From positions 1-52,046 of the forward strand of contig SBGZ01000059.1 of the NCBI GenBank assembly GCA_006226415.1: DNA of 52,046 nucleotides. The letters run 5' to 3'. A model generated the notes under the pieces. It did no database searches, was not told the DNA's origin, and worked only from the letters and a program-made list of their open reading frames with translations. The position numbers and the translations under genes are program-made. Shown piece after piece: positions 42,179 to 49,871 of the stretch (position 1 is its first letter; every line of letters starts with the position of its first letter). The stretch comes from Alphaproteobacteria bacterium. GTDB lineage: Bacteria; Pseudomonadota; Alphaproteobacteria; M2410.

Positions 42179-43720
42179 GTGCATCCATGCATCCATGCAC
42201 AATCGCAGCCGGACAAACCCGCCTTTATCATGGCGCGGACCGGGGAGACTGTTACCTATCAGGAGCTTGAAGATCGCTCCAATCAGGTGGCTCAATATTT
42301 CAGGTCTGTCGGCCTTAAGAAAGGCGATGCCATCGCCATCTTCATGGAAAACAATTCCCGGTTTTTTGAAATTTGCTGGGGAGCCCATCGTTGCGGATTG
42401 TTTTACACCTGCATCAGCTCGCGCCTGACGGCGGAAGAGGTTGATTACATCGTTGGCGACTGCGCGGCGCGGGTTGTTGTTACGTCCATTGAAAAGAAAG
42501 ATGTGGCCGCTGAGCTCACCTCTCTCATGCCAAAGGTTGAGCACCGTCTGATGGTCGGCGGTGTCATCGACGGCTATGAGTCCTATGAGGATGTGGTTGG
42601 CGCGATGCCGACCACGCGCATCGCAGACGAAACCGCCGGCGCGGATATGCTGTATTCCTCCGGCACCACCGGTCGCCCCAAGGGGGTGCGCGTGCAACCG
42701 GCCAGTGAGGACATTACCGATGCGGGTTCTTTGCTGATGCTCGTCGGCGGTCTTTATGGATTTACGCCTGAGACGATTTATTTGTCACCCGCACCGCTCT
42801 ATCACGCCGCGCCGCTCCGTTATAATCTCACGGTCCAGCGCCTTGGTGGCACCTGTATTGTCATGGATCACTTTGACCCGGAAGAAGCGCTACATCTCAT
42901 CGAAAAATACAAGGTGACCGCAAGCCAATGGGTGCCGACCATGTTTGTGCGTATGCTCAAACTGCCCAAGGATGTGCGCACAAGGTATGATCTCTCATCC
43001 CACAAAGTCGCCATCCATGCGGCCGCCCCCTGCCCGATCCCGGTGAAGAAAGAAATGATTGATTGGTGGGGGCCCATCATTCACGAATATTACGCGGGCA
43101 CCGAAGGCAATGGCTTTTGTGCCATCAATTCAGAGGAATGGCTGGCGCACGAAGGGTCTGTCGGCAAAGCCTTGACCAACGAGATCCATATTCTCGATGA
43201 AGAGGGCAACGAATGTCCTCCTGGAGAATCCGGCTCCATCTATTTTGCAGATGAAGGCACCTTTGAATATTTCAACGACCCAGAGAAAACCAAAGAGTCA
43301 CGCAATGACCGTGGTTGGTCAACGCTCGGCGATGTAGGTTATCTTGACGAAGAGGGTTACCTCTATCTGACTGATCGCAAGGCTTTCATGATCATTTCCG
43401 GCGGCGTCAATATCTACCCGCAGGAAATTGAAAACCTCATTATCACCATGGACAAAGTGGCCGATGTCGCGGTCATTGGCGTCCCTAACGAGGATTTCGG
43501 TGAAGAGGTCAAGGCCGTGGTGCAGCCCATGAATTGGCGTGATCAGGGACCTGACCTGGCTGAAGAGGTTATTGCTTATTGCAAAAAACATCTAAGCTCG
43601 TTCAAGTGTCCGCGCTCTGTGGATTTCATGGAAGAGTTGCCGCGCCACCCGACGGGCAAGCTTTATAAACGCCTCATCCGTGACCGCTACTGGGGCGATC
43701 ACAAATCAAAAATTGTCTAA
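42179..43720 (+). CDS. Acyl-CoA synthetase (AMP-forming)
   Basis: A 513-residue adenylate-forming enzyme that activates a carboxylic acid to its CoA thioester using ATP. The P-loop is YSSGTTGRPKG (159-169); EYYAGTEGNG is the A5 region, STLGDVGYLDEEGYLYLTDR is the hinge and A8 region, and the catalytic lysine is Lys494 in HPTGKLYKR. It resembles FadD3/CaiC-type ligases of ring or side-chain degradation. Start: GGGAGG (42166-42171) precedes a GTG at 42179, which gives the expected start; the frame open from 42059 has no family resemblance upstream. It is followed 16 bases later by a MaoC hydratase, and both end at one terminator. Confidence 0.9.
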   Translation: MHPCIHAQSQPDKPAFIMARTGETVTYQELEDRSNQVAQYFRSVGLKKGDAIAIFMENNSRFFEICWGAHRCGLFYTCISSRLTAEEVDYIVGDCAARVVVTSIEKKDVAAELTSLMPKVEHRLMVGGVIDGYESYEDVVGAMPTTRIADETAGADMLYSSGTTGRPKGVRVQPASEDITDAGSLLMLVGGLYGFTPETIYLSPAPLYHAAPLRYNLTVQRLGGTCIVMDHFDPEEALHLIEKYKVTASQWVPTMFVRMLKLPKDVRTRYDLSSHKVAIHAAAPCPIPVKKEMIDWWGPIIHEYYAGTEGNGFCAINSEEWLAHEGSVGKALTNEIHILDEEGNECPPGESGSIYFADEGTFEYFNDPEKTKESRNDRGWSTLGDVGYLDEEGYLYLTDRKAFMIISGGVNIYPQEIENLIITMDKVADVAVIGVPNEDFGEEVKAVVQPMNWRDQGPDLAEEVIAYCKKHLSSFKCPRSVDFMEELPRHPTGKLYKRLIRDRYWGDHKSKIV

Positions 43721-43736
43721 AGGAAGGAAAACCCAA

Positions 43737-44186
43737 ATGGCTGATGCTGTAGATTTTAAAGATATCCCGACCCTGATTGGTGACGAAACCGTTTCGGATT
43801 GGGTGACGATCGATCAGAACCGGGTCAATCAATTCGCCGAAGCTACAGGCGATCATCAATGGATTCACGTGGATGTGGAAAAAGCAACCGAGCTCATGGG
43901 CGGTCCTATTGCGCATGGCTATCTGACCCTGTCGCTGCTGCCAATGCTGTCGAGCGGACTGCGCCCCATCCAGGGCGTCACGCGCGGCATCAACTATGGC
44001 GCCAATAAAGTGCGGTTCACCAATATGGTGCCTGTGGGCTCCAAGGTGCGTCTCAAGCAAAAGCTGGTCGGCGCCGAACCCAAGGCGGGCGGCTATCTGC
44101 TCACCAATGAGTGTACGATTGAGATTGAAGGCCAGGAGCGCCCGGCCATGATTGCCGAAACGCTCTCCCTCGTGTTCAACACCTGA
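43737..44186 (+). CDS. MaoC-like (R)-enoyl-CoA hydratase
   Basis: A 149-residue hot-dog-fold protein. The motif ATGDHQWIHVD gives the catalytic pair Asp39 and His44 of R-hydratases, and AHGYLTLSLLP follows. It adds water to a trans-2-enoyl-CoA. GGAAGG precedes ATG 43737. In operon with the acyl-CoA ligase, so it likely acts on the product of that pathway after dehydrogenation; the dehydrogenase is not in the window. The operon ends in a hairpin terminator that lies within the convergent aminotransferase gene. Confidence 0.88.
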   Translation: MADAVDFKDIPTLIGDETVSDWVTIDQNRVNQFAEATGDHQWIHVDVEKATELMGGPIAHGYLTLSLLPMLSSGLRPIQGVTRGINYGANKVRFTNMVPVGSKVRLKQKLVGAEPKAGGYLLTNECTIEIEGQERPAMIAETLSLVFNT

Positions 44187-44209
44187 TCCGTTCTGCTGGA
44201 AGTCTGAGT

Positions 44210-44243
44210 GGGCGTGTTCAGAGAAGGCCCTCTGAGCGCGCCC
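44210..44243 (+). terminator. Intrinsic terminator of the acyl-CoA ligase/MaoC operon inside the convergent gene
   Basis: GGGCGTGTTCAGAG (44210-44223) pairs with CTCTGAGCGCGCCC (44230-44243), with two G.U pairs, around AAGGCC, and ATTTTTC follows. It ends the plus-strand operon 24 bases after the MaoC stop. Because the convergent aminotransferase gene stops at 44218, its last codons are inside the stem. Confidence 0.8.
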
Positions 44244-45612
44244 ATTTTTCTGTGTCATTGAGGGCCAGCTCAAGCCGATCGAAGAGCAATTTAATTTCTT
44301 CTTCGGTGATCACCAGGGGCGGACAAATGCCGATATTGTCCACCATGGCGCGGCAGATGAGGCCGTGATTGAGCGCCAGAGCCATGAGCTTGGGCCCAAC
44401 GGCTGCCTTGGGGTCAAAGGCCTGCTTGGTGGTTTTATCGGCCACAAGCTCCAGAGCACCCACGAGGCCCACGCCGCGCGCTTCACCGACCAGAGGGTGT
44501 TCGCCCAAAGCTTGCAAGCGGCTCTGGAAAAGAGGCGCCACGGCACGGACGTGGCCCAATACATCACGCTCCTCCATCAGCTCGAGCGTGCGCAACGCGA
44601 CAGCCGCCGCCACCGGGTGGCCGGAATAGGTATAGCCATGGCCAAAGACGCCGATTTTTTCACTCTGGCGCACCATGGCCTCAAACATTTCATCGGGCAC
44701 TGACACAGCGGAAATCGGCAAGTAGGCCGAGGACAAGGCCTTGGCCATGGACATAGTGTCCGGATTGATGCCGTAGGTTTCACAGCCAAACATATTACCC
44801 GTGCGGCCAAAGCCGCAGATGACCTCATCATCGATGAACAGAATGTCGTGCTCCTTTAGGAGCGGCTGGACCTTATCGAAATAGCCCGTCGGCGGCGGCA
44901 CAACACCGCCCGCGCCCATTACAGGTTCCGCGATGAAGGCGGCAATGGTGTCGGGTCCCTCTTCTTCAATCTGGCGCGCGAGATTGCCGACGATCCGATC
45001 CACAAAATCCGCCTCGCTTTCTCCCTCTGCCGCGCCGCGGTAGTAATGTGGACAATCGGTGCGCACGACCGGGATGGCTGGCGCGTCAAAATCGGTGTGC
45101 TGGGCGGGTAGCCCCGTGAGGCTCGCCGCGCCAATGGTCACGCCATGATAGGCGCGCATGCGGGAGATGATTTTCTTCTTTTTCGGGCGACCGAGCGCAT
45201 TGTTGTAATACCAGGCCATTTTGATCTGGGTATCATTGGCGTCCGAACCGGAGTTCCCCAGGAAAATCTTCGATTGCGAGTTCGGCAGAATGCTTTTGAG
45301 TTTTTCACAAAGATCAATCACCGGATCCGTAGATCGGCCACCAAAAAGATGACCATATGCAAGCTTGCGCATCTGCTCGGTGGCCGCATTGATCAGCTCT
45401 TCTTCGCCATAGCCCAGGGATACGCACCAAAGGCCCGACATCCCTTCCAATAATTCGCGGCCATCCTCATCGCGTACAAAGACGCCTTTGCCTTCTTTGA
45501 TGGTCAGGGGGCCGGCCTTGCGATGGGCCGACAGGTTTGTCATGGGGTGAAGGACATTTTCGATGTCGCGTGCCGATTGCGAATTGGGAGCGAAGCCGGG
45601 CGCCGTAGTCAT
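44218..45612 (-). CDS. Class III aminotransferase (omega-amino acid type)
   Basis: A 464-residue PLP enzyme. Cofactor-phosphate region IFLGNSGSDANDTQIK, SRMRAYHGVTIGA, the DDEVICGFGRTGNMFG strand with its aspartate, and the Schiff-base Lys291 in MSMAKALSSAYLP define a class III transaminase. Closest in style to putrescine/omega-amino acid:pyruvate enzymes. It is a distant paralogue of the enzyme at 9595. The amino donor is unknown. Its last codons form the terminator of the opposing operon. It shares no operon with the TonB genes, which are terminated 48 bases upstream of its start. Confidence 0.9.
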   Translation of the reverse strand: MTTAPGFAPNSQSARDIENVLHPMTNLSAHRKAGPLTIKEGKGVFVRDEDGRELLEGMSGLWCVSLGYGEEELINAATEQMRKLAYGHLFGGRSTDPVIDLCEKLKSILPNSQSKIFLGNSGSDANDTQIKMAWYYNNALGRPKKKKIISRMRAYHGVTIGAASLTGLPAQHTDFDAPAIPVVRTDCPHYYRGAAEGESEADFVDRIVGNLARQIEEEGPDTIAAFIAEPVMGAGGVVPPPTGYFDKVQPLLKEHDILFIDDEVICGFGRTGNMFGCETYGINPDTMSMAKALSSAYLPISAVSVPDEMFEAMVRQSEKIGVFGHGYTYSGHPVAAAVALRTLELMEERDVLGHVRAVAPLFQSRLQALGEHPLVGEARGVGLVGALELVADKTTKQAFDPKAAVGPKLMALALNHGLICRAMVDNIGICPPLVITEEEIKLLFDRLELALNDTEKWARSEGLL

Positions 45613-45656
45613 TTCCTGAGTTCCTTTAGATTCGGGTTTTCGCTACCGAGAGTGCC

Positions 45657-45689
45657 AAAAAAAAGAGGGACCCGAAAGCCCCTCTTTTT
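45657..45689 (-). terminator. Intrinsic terminator of the TonB operon
   Basis: AAAAAGAGGG (45660-45669) and CCCTCTTTTT (45680-45689) form a 10-base stem around a 10-base loop. On the minus strand it is followed by a run of eight T (45657-45664 as A on plus). It lies 21 bases beyond the TPR gene stop and ends the eight-gene TonB operon. Confidence 0.85.
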
Positions 45690-45709
45690 AAGGAATAACA
45701 GAGATCTCT

Positions 45710-47119
45710 CTAGCGACGGAATTTGGCCGCTTCTTCCTCTTCTCGCTTCTTCAACTCTTCATCAAGCTGCTTGCGGGCTTCTTCTTGCGCCTTTTCGTTC
45801 TTGATGAATTTGATCCATTGATTGGCATTTTTTGCGGTCTTTTCAAACTTGGATGCCTTCTCAAAGGCCTCCAGTGCCGACTCGCGCTTGTCATTGCTAT
45901 AGCGGGCTGTGCCGAGCAGCATCCAGGCATTGCCGGTGTCGTTGAGATCGCCCTTATTGAGAGCGCTCACGCAGGCTGATTCCGCACTGCCAAACTTACG
46001 GTCAAACAGATATGACTGGCAAAGCTGCATATAGAGATTACCATCTTTCGACAATTTGGCGGCTTCCGTCAGAGGCGGAATGGCTTTCTTCCACTCGCGG
46101 GATTCCTGATAGGTAATGGCCAGGAGCTCATAATTGTCCGCGTCTTTTTCGACGATTTCCTTGTCAAAACCTTCTTTCAGCAGACGCGCGCCCCGATAAG
46201 GGAATTCGAAATAGAGGCTTGCCTGACCTACGCGCTCATATTCCGACGATTTAGAGAACATATTCTGATAGTACATCATCATCAGGATGTTGTAGGCCAT
46301 CTCGTCCTGCTCCAGCAAAGAATAGGTCGCGCCAAGCTGGTTCCATTGGGACTTGATCCCTGGCCACAGGGCCACCATTTCACGCAAAATGCCTTGGGCA
46401 TCTTTATAGCGTTGTTGCTGCAGATAGAGGTTGGCCACAATCGCCCACCAATTTTTCCGCTTGTCATCAAGCTCACGGGCGAGCTGCATGCCTTTTTCGG
46501 CATTGCGCAGGGCGCTCGAATAATTTTCCTTAACGGAGTAAGCCTGAGCGAGCACAAAATAGACGCTTGGTGTGGAGGCATCACCAGCCTCGCGCAGCCA
46601 TTCTTCAAGCGTCCGGATGGCGTCATCGTATCGTTCCACAGCCATGTAGAGCTGGCCAATATAGAACTGGAGGTCGAGTTGGCGGTCTGGCGGGAAAGCT
46701 TTCAACGCCCGTGCCTGTTCAAGGACATTCAGAGCTGACTGATAGTCCTCCATGGAGGCGTAAACCTGCCCCATCATTTGATAAATCACAGCCTGTTCAT
46801 AAGGCTTGAGGTTGCTTGATCTGCTGAGTTTTTGCAGTTCAGCCAGAGCGGCGGACCATTGCTCCTGTTCGATCAGCTCCTGAACTTCAACCAGCTTGTC
46901 GCCGACCTTTTTTGACACGGTATCCGACTGACGGGTTTGCGGCTTTTCACGCTTCTTTTCCTGCGCATAGGCACTTGAAACACCAAGATCGCTCAAGCCC
47001 CCCGGCAAAGACGTTAATTGAAGCGCAGCAACGACAGCCAGCGCCGCGCCGCCTGAAACCAGGCGACGGGCAAATGCTGTCTTTTTACTCTCCGTAAGCC
47101 TATGTCGCAAAATCGGCAT
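45710..47119 (-). CDS. Periplasmic TPR protein of the TonB operon
   Basis: A 469-residue exported protein with a signal sequence (about residues 15-51), at least eight tetratricopeptide-like helical pairs (recurrent A-x-YEQA, A-x-AYSVKENYSSAL, YKDAQGIL units), and a charged, coiled-coil C-terminus. In TtpC-type TonB clusters of Vibrio and relatives, the last gene is a TPR protein that extends or organises the energy transducer. GGAGG and a second TTAGGAG support ATG 47119. It lies 44 bases after the upstream tonB gene. Role as scaffold between TonB and envelope partners is inferred from gene order. Confidence 0.82.
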   Translation of the reverse strand: MPILRHRLTESKKTAFARRLVSGGAALAVVAALQLTSLPGGLSDLGVSSAYAQEKKREKPQTRQSDTVSKKVGDKLVEVQELIEQEQWSAALAELQKLSRSSNLKPYEQAVIYQMMGQVYASMEDYQSALNVLEQARALKAFPPDRQLDLQFYIGQLYMAVERYDDAIRTLEEWLREAGDASTPSVYFVLAQAYSVKENYSSALRNAEKGMQLARELDDKRKNWWAIVANLYLQQQRYKDAQGILREMVALWPGIKSQWNQLGATYSLLEQDEMAYNILMMMYYQNMFSKSSEYERVGQASLYFEFPYRGARLLKEGFDKEIVEKDADNYELLAITYQESREWKKAIPPLTEAAKLSKDGNLYMQLCQSYLFDRKFGSAESACVSALNKGDLNDTGNAWMLLGTARYSNDKRESALEAFEKASKFEKTAKNANQWIKFIKNEKAQEEARKQLDEELKKREEEEAAKFRR

Positions 47120-47163
47120 GGACTTAAACCTCCTAAGACTCCTAAGGCGAGAAAGGCCTCACC

Positions 47164-47751
47164 CTATTCAAGTTCAAAATTCAGAACGACTTCCAAATAA
47201 ATTTTCGTCGTTCCGGCCCCCTTACAGGGGTTGTATTTCCATTTCTTCACCGCATTGACGGCAGCCTTATCAAAGATGCCGGGCGGCTCAGATTCAGAGA
47301 CGTGAACGTCACTCACCTGACCATATTCATTGACCGTGAAGCGAACCGCGACCCATCCTTCAATCCCTTTACGGGCTGCACTCTCGGGATAGTTTGGCGG
47401 CACCCTTACAATGGGAACTCCACAGGACCCTGGACTTGCGAGGTCGACTAGACCACCGTCATCGATCGGTGTGAAGTCAAGTGGAATAGGGTCGTCATCC
47501 GAGGTCGTGGGATCCCATGTGTTATCCGGTCTTTCTATTTCAGGCGGTTGTTCTATCCTCTCATTCGGATCATCGGTTTCCTTTTCAGGGTCTGTATCCT
47601 CTCGGACCTTGTAGATCTCAATCGAATCAATCTGGACATATTCTATTTCTATGTCTTCATCTGAGGAGATAAGTCCTCGCATAAAGAAGAACAGTCCAAA
47701 TGTAATGGCGGCTGCCAGTGGTACTCCAAGTACAAGTCGCGAGGCTCTCAT
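47164..47751 (-). CDS. TonB energy transducer (second, acidic linker)
   Basis: A 195-residue protein: N-terminal membrane anchor (about 7-27), an acidic, proline-containing linker (about 30-100, poly-D/E, with DDPNERIEQPPEIERPDN), and a TonB C-terminal domain from about residue 108 (IVRVPPNYPESAARKGIEGWVAVRFTV) to WKYNPCK. This domain contacts TonB-dependent outer-membrane receptors. The linker is short and strongly acidic, unlike the basic, proline-rich linker of the neighbouring copy. GAGGGAG precedes ATG 47751. Ending in the NFELE motif is normal for the family. Confidence 0.85.
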   Translation of the reverse strand: MRASRLVLGVPLAAAITFGLFFFMRGLISSDEDIEIEYVQIDSIEIYKVREDTDPEKETDDPNERIEQPPEIERPDNTWDPTTSDDDPIPLDFTPIDDGGLVDLASPGSCGVPIVRVPPNYPESAARKGIEGWVAVRFTVNEYGQVSDVHVSESEPPGIFDKAAVNAVKKWKYNPCKGAGTTKIYLEVVLNFELE

Positions 47752-47828
47752 AATCCCGCTCCCTCTCCAGTGAGCACCCTCCCCAGCTTAAGGCCTGCTC
47801 CATCGCCCCATTTCAAAAACCTCCGATA

Positions 47829-48419
47829 CTATTTCTCCAATTCAAATGTCAGCACGGTTTGAACCTTCCACGCCACGGGCTTGCCGCCTTCAAGGCGCGG
47901 ATTGTACTTCCAACGCACAACGGCACGTTTCACCGCAGTGTCCCAAGTGCCTGGTGGCTCTGAGTCGAGGACCACCGGATCGATCACAGATCCATCTTCG
48001 GTGACCGTAAATTCAACCAAGCACCAACCTTCAATCCCGCGAGAAGATGCACGTTGCGGATATTGTGGCGGCACCCGCACGATAGGCTGCACATCCGCGT
48101 CCGTGCGGAAATTGGTGCTCATATCCAGATCAACGCCTTGAAGCGAACTTAGATCCAGTTGCACATTGTCCGCTTTGGGCGGGCGACGGCTTTGGTCCAT
48201 TTTCGGTGGGGGCGGTGGCTGGTCTTTGCGCTCGGGTCGCTTGGTTGCTTCCTCACGGCGCACGTTTTCGTCCCGCTTCTCCCGCGCAATTTCAATTTTG
48301 CCGCCGCCATCCAGTTTTTCCGGTGGCTCCAATTCCTGGGTAATCAGGAACCGCATCAGGAAGAAAAGCGAGAGGGTTATCCCTATTGAAAACGGTATGC
48401 CCAAAATGTATCGAATCAT
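47829..48419 (-). CDS. TonB energy transducer (first, basic proline linker)
   Basis: A 196-residue protein: anchor helix (about 5-25), a basic linker (about 35-85) with a run of prolines (QPPPPPKMD), and a TonB C-terminal domain from about residue 113 (PIVRVPPQYPQRASSRGIEGW) to the WKYNPR motif. The C-terminal domain is clearly paralogous to that of the next gene, sharing IVRVPP, RGIEGW and SEPPG. Two complete tonB genes in tandem suggest a duplication with linker divergence. AAGGGAAG precedes ATG 48419. It follows exbD (48435) by 15 bases. Confidence 0.88.
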   Translation of the reverse strand: MIRYILGIPFSIGITLSLFFLMRFLITQELEPPEKLDGGGKIEIAREKRDENVRREEATKRPERKDQPPPPPKMDQSRRPPKADNVQLDLSSLQGVDLDMSTNFRTDADVQPIVRVPPQYPQRASSRGIEGWCLVEFTVTEDGSVIDPVVLDSEPPGTWDTAVKRAVVRWKYNPRLEGGKPVAWKVQTVLTFELEK

Positions 48420-48434
48420 ATTCTTGCGCTTCCC

Positions 48435-48833
48435 TTAGTCTTTCGTTGTCGAGATATCGACCTTTGGCGCCCCAGCGAGCTGCACCTGGTCCATCACTTC
48501 AATGACAACGCCCATTTCAGCATCCTTGTCCGCCTGAATAACGACACCACCACCCGGGTTTTCCAGGAGTAGGCGTTCAACCGTTGCCCGTACCGAGCGC
48601 AGATCTACTTCACGCTTATCGATGTAGATTTCGTTTCTCGGCCCCACGGCGACCAAGGCAGAAATTGTTTTGACGGGATCGGATTCCTCAGCTGTCGGGC
48701 GGTCCACATCAAGACCTGGCTCCTTGATAAAGGTCGCGGTCACGATGAAGAAGATCAACATAATGAACACGATGTCGAGCATCGGGGTCAGATCAACTTC
48801 GGCGCCTTCTGCTTGTATGCGCTTTCTGGCCAT
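48435..48833 (-). CDS. ExbD/TolR protein (second)
   Basis: A 132-residue subunit with one membrane helix (about 22-40) and a periplasmic domain. The proton-pathway aspartate is Asp20 in VDLTPMLDIVF, at the start of the helix. ExbD couples the proton gradient, via ExbB, to TonB. It is a paralogue of the ExbD gene at 48887 (both start with VDLTPMLDIVFIMLIFF and share ATF in the helix end). AGGAACGAATGC precedes ATG 48833. It follows its paralogue by 53 bases. Confidence 0.92.
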   Translation of the reverse strand: MARKRIQAEGAEVDLTPMLDIVFIMLIFFIVTATFIKEPGLDVDRPTAEESDPVKTISALVAVGPRNEIYIDKREVDLRSVRATVERLLLENPGGGVVIQADKDAEMGVVIEVMDQVQLAGAPKVDISTTKD

Positions 48834-48886
48834 GCATTCGTTCCTATATTTGCCAATGCCTCAGGTTAGAGGTCATCAACTCACTT

Positions 48887-49294
48887 CTATTCATCTGAGG
48901 CGACGATCGACATTGACGCGCCCTTGACTTTTTTCACCTGATCCATGACCAACACCACTGTCCCGGTTTTGGCGTGCTTGCTGGTTTGGATCACGATGCT
49001 GCCTTCCGGATTTTCAGCCACATATCGCTCGACGTTCGCCCGCACCGCGCGCGGGTCCACCGGACGCATTTTGATCAATATCTGATCGGTGTCCGAAACG
49101 ACAATTCGCAGAGGCTGAGTTGCACTTGGTGGCGAATTTTCTGGCGGCGTGTCCGGACGTGTCACATCCATACCGTCTTCCTTCAAAAAGGTCGCGGTCA
49201 CGATGAAGAAGATCAGCATGATGAACACGATGTCGAGCATCGGGGTCAGGTCAACTGAGGCCTCATCTCGTTGGTGGGAAGGTTTATGTCTCAT
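48887..49294 (-). CDS. ExbD/TolR protein (first)
   Basis: A 135-residue subunit of the proton-driven motor; Asp21 in VDLTPMLDIVF is the conserved membrane aspartate. The periplasmic part carries the RANVERYVAENPEGSIVI and GTVVLVMDQVKKVKGA segments usual for TolR/ExbD. Paralogue of the downstream copy but with a different, longer linker (PDTPPENSPPSAT). GGGGAAGG lies upstream of ATG 49294. It follows the 178-residue ExbB by 17 bases. Confidence 0.92.
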   Translation of the reverse strand: MRHKPSHQRDEASVDLTPMLDIVFIMLIFFIVTATFLKEDGMDVTRPDTPPENSPPSATQPLRIVVSDTDQILIKMRPVDPRAVRANVERYVAENPEGSIVIQTSKHAKTGTVVLVMDQVKKVKGASMSIVASDE

Positions 49295-49311
49295 TACTCA
49301 ATACCTTCCCC

Positions 49312-49848
49312 TCAACTGTGATGAATTTCGAGCTTGTCAGCGACAGCTTCGACTTCGCGCCGGGAGCGCTGCTCCAGCGAGTTGACGAAAAACATCCCTG
49401 ACAAAGCCGCCACCATGCCCGCCATTGTCGGGATGGTCGCTTGTTTAACACCGGCCGCCATCGCGCGGGCGTTACTAGATCCGGCTACTGCCATCACGTC
49501 GAAAACCTGGATCATCCCTGTCACCGTGCCGAGCAGACCCAGCATGGGCAGAAGTGCCACCATGGCTTTCAGGAAGATCATCGACTGGTTGACGCTCAGG
49601 CGAACCTCTGAAATCAGGGCCTCCCGAACTCGGTGCGCGAACCAGCTGGAATGATCTGCTCGATCCTCCCAAGACCGCTTGGCATGCCGGACGACGGAAC
49701 CATGCGCCGTCCAGTAATACCAATAGCGCTCAATAATGATCGACCACATGATGAAGGTAGCGCCCATGATCCAGTTGAGAACCCAGCCGCCCGTCTCCAT
49801 AAACTCCTGGAGATTGGCGTAGGCCGTTAACGGATTTAGTGCATCCAT
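49312..49848 (-). CDS. MotA/TolQ/ExbB proton channel (short ExbB)
   Basis: A 178-residue protein with three membrane helices of the ExbB/TolQ type. Segment VALLPMLGLLGTVTGMIQVFDVMA is the conserved TolQ-type channel helix, and KQATIPTMAGMVAALSGMFFVN is the third. Together with ExbD it forms the proton-driven motor of TonB. It lies 23 bases after the longer ExbB gene, making a two-ExbB arrangement typical of the TtpC-type TonB2 cluster of Vibrio. GAGGGA precedes ATG 49848. Role in the motor is by family and gene order. Confidence 0.9.
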   Translation of the reverse strand: MDALNPLTAYANLQEFMETGGWVLNWIMGATFIMWSIIIERYWYYWTAHGSVVRHAKRSWEDRADHSSWFAHRVREALISEVRLSVNQSMIFLKAMVALLPMLGLLGTVTGMIQVFDVMAVAGSSNARAMAAGVKQATIPTMAGMVAALSGMFFVNSLEQRSRREVEAVADKLEIHHS

Positions 49849-49871
49849 TTTAAATCCCTCTCTGGGCTGGA

